24,819 nt of DNA from an uncultured Archangium sp. (GCA_946479335.1 CAMLFP010000035.1:1-24819), one strand, 5' to 3'. Shown: positions 6,950-15,410, numbered from the stretch's first letter. Program-made: numbers and translations. Notes: a model not told the origin generated them from the letters alone.

Positions 6950-8148
6950 CGGCGCCCTCGCAGAATCACCGGCCCGTTGCCGTCGGTGCCCCCGATGAAG
7001 AGCTCGTTCTCTGCCGTCGGGTGAATGGCGCGCACGGTCGACTGGCTGCGCATGTTGGGCAGCGTGTCGCCCACCTTCTTGAGCTGCGTGCCGTTCCACA
7101 GGTAGCCGGCGCCGATGGCGTTGGTCGTCGTGTAGTACCCGAGCAGGAAGACCTCGTCGCCGCGCAGCCCGCCGGCGGCCCAGAAGAGTGACGACGCGCC
7201 GGTGGTGGCCAGCTGCGTGAAGCTGGTGCCGCTCCCCTTCGCGACGAACTGGTACGAGCCGGTGACCCACGTGGTGCCGTCGACGGTCGCGCCGCCATAG
7301 AGGATGTCGCTCGCGTTCCCCACCGACACCGGCGTGCTGGCGCCCTGGTCGAGGTACACGAGGCCGCCGCGCCCGTTGACGTACAGCCCGCCGTTCTCGT
7401 CGAACCAGCAGCGCCGCGGGTACGTGATGCCGAGGCTGTTGGCGCCCACCGTCCACGACGAGCCGTTCCACTCGAAGAGGTGCGCCTCGTTGTCGACGTC
7501 GCTGGCCACCACCACCACGTGGTCCGCGCCCTCGCCGCAGATGGCGCCCTCGGCGAAGTAGTTCCAGTTCATCGACGAATCGAGGAGGTTCAACGTGGCG
7601 TACGCGCCCGCGTCTTCGCAGTCGCTGCTGCACCGGTAGATGAAGCGCGTCGAGGTCACCACCACGCCGCCGTCGCTCGCGTAGAGCCCTGTGGCCGAGT
7701 TGAAGCCCACCACCTTCGCGAACGCGCCGCCCGTGGAGTGGAAGAGGTTGCCGGTGTCTTGCACCGCCCACACGTCGTTGTGCGTGCCGCTCACGCCGAT
7801 GATGTTCGAGCTGCTGGTGGTGCCGGTGATGGACATGATGGCCCACGTCAACGGCGCCGGCCCCGCGTCGGGTGCGCCACCGCCGGTGACCGCGCTCCCG
7901 CCGCCGGTCGTGCCGTCGCCGCCGCCGACCGTCGCCGCGCCGCCGCCCACGCTGCCGTCACCGCCACCGAGTGTCCCGTCACCGCCGCCGAGCGTCGCCG
8001 CGCCGCCGCCCACCGAGCCATCTCCGCCGCCGGTCGCGGAGCCTCCGCCCGAAGAGAAGATGCCGCCGCCCGCGCCTCCGCCCGTCGTCGTCACGGGGCC
8101 CTGCACACCGCACGCACACAGCAGACACAGCGGGAGAAGCCAGCGCAT
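6946..8148 (-). CDS. Lipoprotein A with long Gly-rich repeat linker
   Basis: A 400-residue predicted lipoprotein and first gene of the minus-strand unit. The signal peptide MRWLLPLCLLCAC has a proper lipobox, L10-C11-A12-C13. Residues 23-91 are a tether of GGG-x4 heptads, including near-identical pairs of GGGDGSV-GGGAATL type. The globular part is beta-rich, with conserved cysteines Cys173-x3-Cys177, Cys204 and Cys247 (in YPRRCW) matching lipoproteins B and C, and an Arg-rich C terminus. The four cysteines could form two disulfides in the periplasm. The stop overlaps the lipoprotein B GTG. It is divergent from the SDR operon across 79 bp. Similar proteins are common in myxobacteria as hypothetical lipoproteins; function is unknown. 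Confidence 0.77.
   Translation of the reverse strand: MRWLLPLCLLCACGVQGPVTTTGGGAGGGIFSSGGGSATGGGDGSVGGGAATLGGGDGTLGGGDGSVGGGAATVGGGDGTTGGGSAVTGGGAPDAGPAPLTWAIMSITGTTSSSNIIGVSGTHNDVWAVQDTGNLFHSTGGAFAKVVGFNSATGLYASDGGVVVTSTRFIYRCSSDCEDAGAYATLNLLDSSMNWNYFAEGAICGEGADHVVVVASDVDNEAHLFEWNGSSWTVGANSLGITYPRRCWFDENGGLYVNGRGGLVYLDQGASTPVSVGNASDILYGGATVDGTTWVTGSYQFVAKGSGTSFTQLATTGASSLFWAAGGLRGDEVFLLGYYTTTNAIGAGYLWNGTQLKKVGDTLPNMRSQSTVRAIHPTAENELFIGGTDGNGPVILRGRR
7876..8082 (-). repeat. Tandem 21-bp Gly-repeat block in lipoprotein A
   Basis: About ten imperfect 21-bp units encode GGG-x4 heptads (residues 23-91). Two heptad types (GGGDGSV/T and GGGAATL/V) alternate partly, suggesting duplication of multi-heptad blocks. 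The antisense strand reads as an open Pro-rich frame, which is an artefact of the repeat. Confidence 0.8.
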
Positions 8149-8213
8149 TGATCAACGGCTTAGCAAGAGTCTCGCGGGTGCGTGAAGGTCATGCCGGAAG
8201 CACCTCGCGCGCG

Positions 8214-8219
8214 TATGGT
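8214..8219 (+). promoter_or_regulatory. TATGGT, candidate -10 box of a leaderless SDR transcript
   Basis: TATGGT lies exactly 8 nt before the ATG at 8228 and no Shine-Dalgarno sequence is visible. A transcript starting at or beside the ATG would be leaderless. No good -35 hexamer is seen, so this rests on spacing and on the same arrangement at other genes here. Confidence 0.45.
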
Positions 8220-8227
8220 GCGCGGCC

Positions 8228-8977
8228 ATGACGGTCAAACAAGTCGCAGTCACCGGTGCGAGCCGCGGCATCGGCAAGGCCATCGCGCAGCGCTTCCTCG
8301 CGGAGGGCTGGCGGGTGTGGGCGCTCGCGCGCACCCAGGCCAGCGTCGCCGACCTGAAGGGTGACGCGCACTTCGTGCCCTTCGACGCGGCGAATGAGGC
8401 GTCGGTGCTGGAGGCCGCGAAGACGCTCACCACGCAGGCCGGGCACCTCACCGCGCTGGTCAACAACGCGGGCATCGCGCTCTCGGCGCCGCTCCACAAG
8501 ACCTCGCTCGAGGAGTTCGCGCGCATCCAGCACGTCAATGTCACCGCGCCGTTCCTCCTCATCCGCGAGCTGTCGGGCGCGATGGTGAAGGCCGGCCACG
8601 GGCGCATCATCAACATCGCCAGCACCGCGGGCAGCAAGGGCTTCAAGTACACCTCGGCGTACTGCGCGTCGAAGCATGCGCTGCTGGGCCTGACGCGCGC
8701 GCTGGCCGTGGAGCTCGGCAGCAAGGGCGTCACCGTGAACGCCGTGTCTCCCGGGTGGACCGAGACCGACATGCTCACCAACGCCATCGACAAGATCGCC
8801 GCCACCACCGGCCGCGGCGCCGCCGACGCGCGCGACACGCTGGAGAAGATGAACCCGCTGCACCGCGCGGTGAAACCCGAGGAGGTCGCCGAGGTCGTCT
8901 TCTTCCTCGCGTCGTCCACCGGAGCCGCCGCCATCACCGGCGCCAACTACGCCATCGACGGAGGCGAGACGGTATGA
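8228..8977 (+). CDS. SDR-family NAD(P)-dependent dehydrogenase (FabG-like, likely 3-hydroxyacyl-CoA type)
   Basis: A 249-residue classical short-chain dehydrogenase. It has the cofactor motif TGASRGIG (residues 9-16), NNAG (79-82), catalytic Ser132, Tyr145 and Lys149 (YCASK), and SPGWTETDM after the active site. No acidic residue follows strand beta2 (WALARTQ), which leans toward NADP but does not settle it. It heads a chain of overlapping genes (SDR, RidA-like, crotonase, acyl-CoA dehydrogenase), so the likely role is oxidation or reduction of a hydroxy/oxo-acyl-CoA intermediate of that pathway rather than fatty acid synthesis. The stop overlaps the RidA-like ATG as ATGA. A TATGGT box 8 nt upstream suggests leaderless translation. 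Confidence 0.85.
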   Translation: MTVKQVAVTGASRGIGKAIAQRFLAEGWRVWALARTQASVADLKGDAHFVPFDAANEASVLEAAKTLTTQAGHLTALVNNAGIALSAPLHKTSLEEFARIQHVNVTAPFLLIRELSGAMVKAGHGRIINIASTAGSKGFKYTSAYCASKHALLGLTRALAVELGSKGVTVNAVSPGWTETDMLTNAIDKIAATTGRGAADARDTLEKMNPLHRAVKPEEVAEVVFFLASSTGAAAITGANYAIDGGETV

Positions 8978-9375
8978 GCCAGACGATCCTCCCCGAGGGC
9001 TGGGTGCCGCCGAAGGGCTACGCCAACGGCCTGGTCGCGCAGGGCAAGGTGCTCTTCATCGGCGGGCAGATCGGCTGGGACCCGCGCAGCACGCCGCCCA
9101 GGTTCCCCGAGACGTTCGCCGCGCAGTGGGAGCAGGCGCTCGCCAACGTGTGCGAGGTGTTGAAGGCGGCCGGCGGGAAGCCCGAGCAGCTCACGCGCCT
9201 CACCGTCTACGTCACCGACAAGAAGGAATACCTCGCGTCACTCAAGGAGCTCGGCGCGAGCTGGAAGAAGCTGCTCGGCCGCCACTACCCCGCGATGGCG
9301 CTGGTGCAGGTCGTCGCGCTGGTGGAAGACCAGGCGAAGGTCGAGATCGAAGCCACCGCAGTCCTCGAAAGCTGA
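8974..9375 (+). CDS. RidA/YjgF-family protein lacking the catalytic Arg
   Basis: A 133-residue single-domain RidA-fold protein; the ATG at 8974 overlaps the SDR stop. Family landmarks include FIGGQIGWDP (28-37), RLTVYVTD (75-82) and VEIEATAV (123-130). Canonical RidA enamine/imine deaminases carry an Arg in a PAR(S/T) motif; here the equivalent stretch is P106-A107-M108-A109, so that Arg is absent. Ordinary 2-aminoacrylate deaminase activity is therefore unlikely. RidA-like proteins lacking this Arg are found in catabolic operons, where they may act on cyclic imines or ring intermediates. It is 3 nt from the crotonase start. A role in processing a nitrogen-bearing or oxo ring intermediate is inference. 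Confidence 0.83.
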   Translation: MSQTILPEGWVPPKGYANGLVAQGKVLFIGGQIGWDPRSTPPRFPETFAAQWEQALANVCEVLKAAGGKPEQLTRLTVYVTDKKEYLASLKELGASWKKLLGRHYPAMALVQVVALVEDQAKVEIEATAVLES

Positions 9376-9378
9376 ACC

Positions 9379-10176
9379 ATGCACGCGCCCACGTCGTTCA
9401 AGTTCGAAGTCAAAGAGAAGGTCGGCCTCATCACGCTGAACCGGCCAGAGACGCTCAACTCGCTGACCTTCACCGTCTACCGCGAGCTGACCGACCTCTT
9501 CGCGTCGCTGGAGCGCGAGCCGTCGGTGCGCGCGGTGGTCATCACCGGCGAAGGGCGTGGCTTCTGCTCCGGGGGAGATCAACACGACATCATCAAAGAA
9601 CTCTTCTCGCGCGACATGCCGGGGCTGGTCGAGTTCACGCGCATGACGTGCGACCTCATCAAGAACATCCGCGCGCTGCGCAAGCCGGTGGTGGCGGCGC
9701 TCAATGGCACGGCGGCGGGCGCGGGCGCGGTCATCGCACTCGCGTCGGACCTCCGCGTGGCGAGCGAGAAGGCGAAGATCGCGTTCCTCTTCACGAAGGT
9801 AGGCCTCGCGGGCGCCGACATGGGCGCGGCGTTCCTGCTGCCGAAGGTGGTGGGCCTCTCGCGTGCCACCGAGCTGCTGATGTTCGGCGACGTCATCGAC
9901 GCGCCCACCGCCGAGAAGTACGGCCTCTTCAACAAGGTCGTCGCGCAAGACCAGGTGGTGCCTGAAGCGATGGCCTGGGCCACGCGGCTCGCCAACGGCC
10001 CGACCTTCGCGCTGGGCATGACCAAGGAGCTCCTCAACGGAGAGCTGTCGCTCGACCTGTGGAACGCGCTCGAGAACGAAGCGCGCGCGCAGGCGGTGTG
10101 CATGCAGACGCAGGACTTCCGCGAGGCGTACGACGCGTTCTCCAACAAGCGCCCGCCCAACTTTCAGGGGAAGTGA
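9379..10176 (+). CDS. Enoyl-CoA hydratase/isomerase (crotonase) family protein, atypical active site
   Basis: A 265-residue crotonase-fold protein. The oxyanion-hole segment FCSGGDQHDI (62-71) and AALNGTAAGAGAVIALASD (106-124) are present. The first hydratase glutamate position is Val118 and the second appears to be Phe138, so a standard syn-hydration mechanism is unlikely. Asp147 in KVGLAGADMGA sits about where PaaG-type isomerases (KLGLIPDCGG) and related crotonases use a single catalytic Asp. A ring-isomerase or ring-opening hydrolase acting on a cyclic CoA ester is plausible. It lies between the RidA-like gene (3-nt gap) and the acyl-CoA dehydrogenase (1-nt overlap, TGATG). The family is certain; the reaction is not. 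Confidence 0.85.
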   Translation: MHAPTSFKFEVKEKVGLITLNRPETLNSLTFTVYRELTDLFASLEREPSVRAVVITGEGRGFCSGGDQHDIIKELFSRDMPGLVEFTRMTCDLIKNIRALRKPVVAALNGTAAGAGAVIALASDLRVASEKAKIAFLFTKVGLAGADMGAAFLLPKVVGLSRATELLMFGDVIDAPTAEKYGLFNKVVAQDQVVPEAMAWATRLANGPTFALGMTKELLNGELSLDLWNALENEARAQAVCMQTQDFREAYDAFSNKRPPNFQGK

Positions 10177-11273
10177 TGAGCGCCTCCTTCTTGTCTCCGA
10201 CGCACCTCGAGCTGCGCGCGAAGGCGCGTGAGGTCTTCGCCGCGCTCGAAGTGAAGGGCCCGCAGACCGACGCGCAGCTGCGCGACGCGGTGACGCGCAC
10301 CGGCTTCTTCCCGTACCTCGTGCCCTCGGCCTTCGGCGGCGCGCTCGACAAGGTGAACGTGCTGTCGCTCTGCGTGCTGCGTGAAGAGCTCGCCTACCGC
10401 AACGCCGCCGCCGACTCGCTCTTCGCGGTGCAAGGCCTCGGCAGCCACCCGCTGGTGCTCGCCGGGAGCGACGCGCAGAAGCAGCAGTACCTCCCGCGCG
10501 TGGCGTCGGGCGAATACCTCTTCGCGTTCGGCCTGACGGAACCCGAGGCCGGCAGCGACGTCGCCAACGTGCAGACGCGCGCGGAGCAGACCGCGAACGG
10601 CTGGCGCCTCACCGGCAAGAAGCGCTTCATCAGCAACGCCGGCGTCGCCACGCACTACACGGTGTTCGCGCGCACCGGCGAGAAGCTCTCGGCCTTCATC
10701 GTGCCCGCCACCGCGAAGGGCCTGCGCGTCACGCCGATGGAGCTGATGGGTGAACACCCGATTGGAGAACTCACGCTCACCGACTGCGAAGTCGAAGCGC
10801 AGCTGGGTGACCTCGGCGCGGGCATGAAGCTGGCGCTCGGCACGTTGGACATCTTCCGCAGCACGGTGGGCGCCGCGGCGGTCGGGCTGGCGCGACGCGC
10901 GTTGGACGAAGCGCTCACGTATTCGAAGTCGCGCACGCAGTTCGGCGCCCCGCTCTCGGAGCTCTCCGCAGTGCAGGCGCTGCTCGCCGACAGCGCGGTG
11001 GAACTCGAAGCGTCACGCCTGCTCGTGCATCAAGCCGCGCTCACCAAGGACCAGGGCCAGGCGCGCGTGACGTACGAGGCCGCGGTGGCCAAGCTCTTCA
11101 GCACCGAGGCCGCGCAGCGCATCATCGACCGGTGCCTGCAGATCCACGGGGGCAACGGCGTGGTGCGCGGCGCCGTCGTCGAGCGCCTGTACCGCGACGT
11201 GCGCGCGCTGCGCATCTACGAGGGCGCGACTGAAGTGCAACGGCTGGTCATCGCGCGACACCTCCTGGGCTGA
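10176..11273 (+). CDS. Acyl-CoA dehydrogenase family protein
   Basis: A 365-residue FAD-dependent acyl-CoA dehydrogenase, slightly short for the family because the N-terminal helical domain is trimmed. FAD/substrate motif [11 protein letters not shown] is at 118-128, the [15 protein letters not shown] motif at about 253-267, and catalytic Glu349 in [16 protein letters not shown] near the C terminus, as in short/medium-chain enzymes. It would desaturate an acyl-CoA or alicyclic CoA ester and pass electrons to ETF. The ATG overlaps the crotonase stop by one base. It is distinct from the gcdH product: the Arg that binds glutaryl carboxylate is absent. The substrate is inferred only from the operon to be a ring-derived CoA ester. 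Confidence 0.87.
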   Translation: MSASFLSPTHLELRAKAREVFAALEVKGPQTDAQLRDAVTRTGFFPYLVPSAFGGALDKVNVLSLCVLREELAYRNAAADSLFAVQGLGSHPLVLAGSDAQKQQYLPRVASGEYLFAFGLTEPEAGSDVANVQTRAEQTANGWRLTGKKRFISNAGVATHYTVFARTGEKLSAFIVPATAKGLRVTPMELMGEHPIGELTLTDCEVEAQLGDLGAGMKLALGTLDIFRSTVGAAAVGLARRALDEALTYSKSRTQFGAPLSELSAVQALLADSAVELEASRLLVHQAALTKDQGQARVTYEAAVAKLFSTEAAQRIIDRCLQIHGGNGVVRGAVVERLYRDVRALRIYEGATEVQRLVIARHLLG

Positions 11274-11276
11274 CCC

Positions 11277-12557
11277 GTGGACCACTACGAGCCATTCGCG
11301 TCGCTGGGGCTGGCGCTGCTCGCGGGCCTGTTGCTCGGGCTGGAGCGCGAACAGTCGCGCGCCGCCGACGACACCGGCTTCTTCGGAGGCATCCGCACCT
11401 TCCCCCTCGTCGCGTTGCTCGGCGCGCTCTCGGCCCTGCTGACGCCACACTTCGGCGCGGCGGTGCTGGCCGTCGCGGGCGTCGGCGTGGTGACGCTGAC
11501 GGGCCTGAGCTACTGGCGCAGCTCCGGCACCGGCGCGACCGGCCTCACCAGCGAGATCAGCGCGCTGCTCACCTTCTTCCTCGGCGTGCTGGCGGCCTCG
11601 GGCGGCGTCATCCCCTCGTTCGCGACGCGCACCTTCGTGGTGTCGGCGGTGGCGGTGGCGGCGACGCTGCTGCTCTCAGCGCGCACCGAGCTGCGGGCCT
11701 TCACCTCCAAGGTGTCGCGCGAAGACGTGCTGGCCACGCTCAAGTTCATGGTGGTGGCGGTGGTGGTGCTGCCGCTGCTGCCCGACGAGGCGCTCGGGCC
11801 CTTCGGCGCGCTCAACCCCTTCAACGTCGGCGTGATGGTGACGCTCATCGCGGGCGTCAACTTCGCGGGCTACGCGGCGATGCGGCTGCTGGGCCCCAAC
11901 CGCGGCATGTTGCTCACCGGCGCCCTCGGCGGCCTCGCCTCCAGCACCGCCCTCACGCTCGCCGCGGCGGCCCGCGCGAAGGAGACCCCGGCGCTCGCCC
12001 ACGTCAGCGCGCTGTCGGCCATCGTCGCCTCCACCGCGATGTTCGTGCGCCTGCAGGTGGTGCTCTTCGTCACCAACGCCGACCTGGCGCGCGCGGTGCT
12101 GTGGCCGATACTGTCGATGGCCGTGGCGTCGGCGGGCATGGTGGTGTTCCTCGCGCTGCGCGACCGCGCGCACCGCGACGCGACGTCGGGCGTGAAGCTG
12201 TCGAACCCCTTCGAGCTGCTCTCCGCGGTGCGCTTCGGCGCCATCTTCATCGCGGTGCTGCTCATCGCGCGGTGGGCGCAGGCGTCGTTCGGCGCGGAGG
12301 GCGCGTACGTCACCGGCCTCCTCTCCGGCCTCACCGACGTCGACCCCATCTCCCTGACGATGGCGAACCAGCTCACGGAGGGCGCGGTGACGACGCAGGT
12401 GGCGGCCACCACGGTGGTGCTGGCGGTCATCTCCAACACGCTGGCGAAGACGGGCATGGCGCTGGTGCTGGGCGGGAAGACCATGGGCCTCAAGGTGATG
12501 CTGGCCTCCGGCGTCACCCTGGCGGTGGGGTTCATCGTGCTGCTGGCGACGCGATGA
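11277..12557 (+). CDS. MgtC/SapB-DUF4010 family membrane protein
   Basis: A 426-residue polytopic membrane protein with about ten or more hydrophobic helices. The N-terminal part carries MgtC/SapB hallmarks: LLAGLLLGLEREQ at about 14-26 and FGGIRTFPLVALLGAL at about 36-51. The C-terminal half matches the DUF4010 arrangement (GALGGLASSTALTLA, and GLLSGLTDVDPISLTMA near the end). Start is GTG, 3 nt after the acyl-CoA dehydrogenase stop. The stop overlaps the sigma-factor ATG (ATGA). The family is associated with membrane stress and ion homeostasis, but molecular function is unsettled. Coupling to a sigma/anti-sigma pair suggests an envelope-stress or transport role; this is inference. Confidence 0.82.
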   Translation: MDHYEPFASLGLALLAGLLLGLEREQSRAADDTGFFGGIRTFPLVALLGALSALLTPHFGAAVLAVAGVGVVTLTGLSYWRSSGTGATGLTSEISALLTFFLGVLAASGGVIPSFATRTFVVSAVAVAATLLLSARTELRAFTSKVSREDVLATLKFMVVAVVVLPLLPDEALGPFGALNPFNVGVMVTLIAGVNFAGYAAMRLLGPNRGMLLTGALGGLASSTALTLAAAARAKETPALAHVSALSAIVASTAMFVRLQVVLFVTNADLARAVLWPILSMAVASAGMVVFLALRDRAHRDATSGVKLSNPFELLSAVRFGAIFIAVLLIARWAQASFGAEGAYVTGLLSGLTDVDPISLTMANQLTEGAVTTQVAATTVVLAVISNTLAKTGMALVLGGKTMGLKVMLASGVTLAVGFIVLLATR

Positions 12558-13177
12558 GGAACCGACACATTTCTTCTCCATCGCCCAACCCCTCGCCGTA
12601 CTCGTCGGCGAACCTCACGCTCGATTCATCTTTCGTGCGGGCGCTGCGCCAACGTGACGCGAGCGCGTTCGAGGCGTTGGTGCGGGCCTTCATGCCCAGA
12701 GTGAGACGCATGGCCATGCAGTACTTCCGCAGCCCCTTCGAACAGGAAGACGCCGTGCAGGAGGCCTTCACGCACGTGTACGCACACCTCGACGCGGTCG
12801 ACCCGCTGCGCGCCGAGCAGCTGCCCGGGTGGGTGGTCACCAGCGCGCGCAACCGCATGCTCGACGTCGCGCGCGCCCGGCGCCCCGAGGAGCACGTGGA
12901 GGTCGACGAGTCGGTCGGCGGCGCGCTCGAGGCCGAAGGGCTGCAGCGCGTGGTGAGCCGCGAGCTGCAGGGCGTGCTGGCGCGCTTCGAAGAGAAGCTC
13001 CCGCCGAAGCACCGCTCGTACTTCCACGCCGTGTTCGTCGACGGCCGAGACTGGGAAGACGCGCGCGTCGCGATGGGCCTCTCGCGGCTGCGCACCCGGT
13101 ACCTCAAGTCGGTGTTGCTCAAGCGCCTCCAGCGGCACGCCCCGCTGCTGGAGCTCCTCGAGCGGGAGAAGTCATGA
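12554..13177 (+). CDS. ECF-type RNA polymerase sigma factor
   Basis: A 207-residue sigma-70-family protein with region 2 at about 35-110 (ALVRAFMPRVRRMAMQYF, EQEDAVQEAFTHVY, then PGWVVTSARNRMLDVARARR) and region 4 at about 140-193 (KLPPKHRSYFHAVFVDGRDW, then a helix-turn-helix with LSRLRTRYLKSVLLKRL). There is no region 3 between them, as in ECF factors. The ATG overlaps the DUF4010 stop and the gene's own stop overlaps the anti-sigma ATG, so translation of the three is coupled. It would direct RNA polymerase to a small regulon when released by its partner. Membership of a particular ECF group cannot be set from inspection. Confidence 0.87.
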   Translation: MRNRHISSPSPNPSPYSSANLTLDSSFVRALRQRDASAFEALVRAFMPRVRRMAMQYFRSPFEQEDAVQEAFTHVYAHLDAVDPLRAEQLPGWVVTSARNRMLDVARARRPEEHVEVDESVGGALEAEGLQRVVSRELQGVLARFEEKLPPKHRSYFHAVFVDGRDWEDARVAMGLSRLRTRYLKSVLLKRLQRHAPLLELLEREKS

Positions 13178-14025
13178 GCCACGTCACGCGCGACATCGAC
13201 GCGGTGCTGCTCGGCTCGGCGACGGCGACGCCGGAGTTCATGGCGCACCTGCGCGGCTGCGCCGGGTGCCGCGCGCAGTACGACCAGACGGCCGCGCTGC
13301 TCCGGTTCGCCAACGGCGGCGTCGCGCCGGGTGAGCTGCAGCGCCTCACGCAGCGCGCGTCAGCCCTCGCCCGCCCCGCGCCGCCGTCGACGCGCTGGAG
13401 CGGCAGCTTGAAGTGGGCCTTCGCGCTCGGCTTCGCGGCCACCGTCGCGCTGCTGGGCTTCATGCTGCGCCCCCGCGCCGAGGCGGGGCACGTACTGGTC
13501 GCCGGCAAGGGGTTGATGATCGACGGCGCGCTCGCCAGCAAAGACGCGCGCTTGTTCGAGGGCATGGAGATCTCCACTGGCAAGGAAGACTCCGCGCTGC
13601 TGCTCGAGGGGCCACACGGCCGGCGCGGGTTGCTGCTGCGGCCCAACACGCGCGTACGCATCGAGTCGAGCGACGACGTGGAGCTGCTCTCGGGCCGCCT
13701 CCGCGTGCAGGTGGCGAAGACGCAGGGTGAGTTCGTGGTGCGCGACACCGGCACCAGGGTCGCGCAGGCCGCGCCGGGCATCTTCGTCGTCGAGGAGAAG
13801 CCCGCCGCCACGCTCGTCGCCGTGCATCAGGGCTCGGTGCGCGTCAACCAGACCGAGGTGAAGGCCGGTCAGCAGACGGAGGTGGTGGGCGGCGTCGTCG
13901 GCGCCCCCACCGCGGTGTCCGCGAACGCGCTCATCGAAGATCGCCCCGCCAACCTGTGGGACGCGATCCTCCGCTGGCTCAACCAGCTCATCGACGCCAT
14001 CGCCAAGGCACTGGCTCGCGAGTGA
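13174..14025 (+). CDS. Membrane anti-sigma factor with zinc-finger motif and FecR-like domain
   Basis: A 283-residue single-pass membrane protein. An HxxxCxxC zinc-binding anti-sigma motif lies at His25-Cys29-Cys32 in the short N-terminal part. One transmembrane helix follows at about 80-98. The C-terminal part (about 120-240) is a FecR-like domain with repeated strands (LFEGMEISTG, GRLRVQV, GSVRVNQTEVKAGQQTEV). By family knowledge the cytoplasmic part holds the sigma factor inactive and the outer part senses a periplasmic signal. Its ATG overlaps the sigma stop. The last residues (LWDAILRWLNQLIDAIAKAL) form an amphipathic helix. It is the last gene of the seven-gene chain and converges on the glycosyltransferase with a 6-nt gap. 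Confidence 0.83.
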   Translation: MSHVTRDIDAVLLGSATATPEFMAHLRGCAGCRAQYDQTAALLRFANGGVAPGELQRLTQRASALARPAPPSTRWSGSLKWAFALGFAATVALLGFMLRPRAEAGHVLVAGKGLMIDGALASKDARLFEGMEISTGKEDSALLLEGPHGRRGLLLRPNTRVRIESSDDVELLSGRLRVQVAKTQGEFVVRDTGTRVAQAAPGIFVVEEKPAATLVAVHQGSVRVNQTEVKAGQQTEVVGGVVGAPTAVSANALIEDRPANLWDAILRWLNQLIDAIAKALARE

Positions 14026-14031
14026 GCGGAG

Positions 14032-15129
<1,098 letters not shown>

Positions 15130-15136
15130 GGCCGGC

Positions 15137-15142
15137 AGCATA
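15137..15142 (-). promoter_or_regulatory. TATGCT, candidate -10 box of a leaderless glycosyltransferase transcript
   Basis: On the minus strand TATGCT lies 7 nt before the ATG at 15129 with no Shine-Dalgarno sequence. It lies about 27 bp from the oppositely oriented TAGCTT box, suggesting compact divergent promoters. No -35 is evident. Confidence 0.4.
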
Positions 15143-15168
15143 GACGCGCGCGGCCGCCGCCTGTCGGG

Positions 15169-15174
15169 TAGCTT
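15169..15174 (+). promoter_or_regulatory. TAGCTT, candidate -10 box of a leaderless small-membrane-protein transcript
   Basis: TAGCTT lies 8 nt before the GTG at 15183, and no Shine-Dalgarno sequence is present. The same spacing as at other starts in the window supports both the promoter and the small gene. No -35 is evident. Confidence 0.4.
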
Positions 15175-15182
15175 GGCGCCTC

Positions 15183-15410
15183 GTGAAGCGCGCCATCGTC
15201 TTCGGGTTGTTCCTCGGCCTCACCACCTCGGCGCTGGCGTTGAGCTGGCAGGCGTGGGCCAACGCGCACTTCGACTGCGCCGCGCCCGACACCGCCGAGT
15301 GCGCCTTCGATGTCGAGACCCACGACGAGCTCGCCAGGCTGCAGAGCTACACCGCGATGGGCCTCGCGTGCCTCGCCGCCGGCGTGTTCCTCTTCGCCCG
15401 TCGTCGCTAG
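15183..15410 (+). CDS. Small two-helix membrane protein, unknown function
   Basis: A 75-residue protein with a GTG start. An N-terminal hydrophobic helix (about 3-20) and a second near the C terminus (about 55-71) flank a loop with two cysteines (CAAPDTAEC, Cys32 and Cys40) that could form a disulfide if the loop is periplasmic. It ends in an Arg-rich tail (FARRR), as expected for a helical hairpin anchored by positive charge inside. It lies divergent from the glycosyltransferase and 54 bp before the CoA-ligase gene. A TAGCTT box 8 nt before the GTG supports expression. No family is recognised. It could be a signal peptide plus tail-anchored protein instead. Confidence 0.6.
   Translation: MKRAIVFGLFLGLTTSALALSWQAWANAHFDCAAPDTAECAFDVETHDELARLQSYTAMGLACLAAGVFLFARRR

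Noticed and set aside
6716..8082. Possible CRISPR array from regular repeats
   Set aside because: Repeats are contiguous 21-bp coding units with no unique spacers.
6603..8185. Long Pro-rich open frames on the plus strand opposite lipoproteins A and B
   Set aside because: They are the antisense reading of the GGC/GGT repeat codons; no start signal or family similarity.
15130..15141. ATG at 15141 as the glycosyltransferase start
   Set aside because: The extra MLPA is not typical of the family N terminus, and the TATGCT box would overlap it; 15129 fits better.
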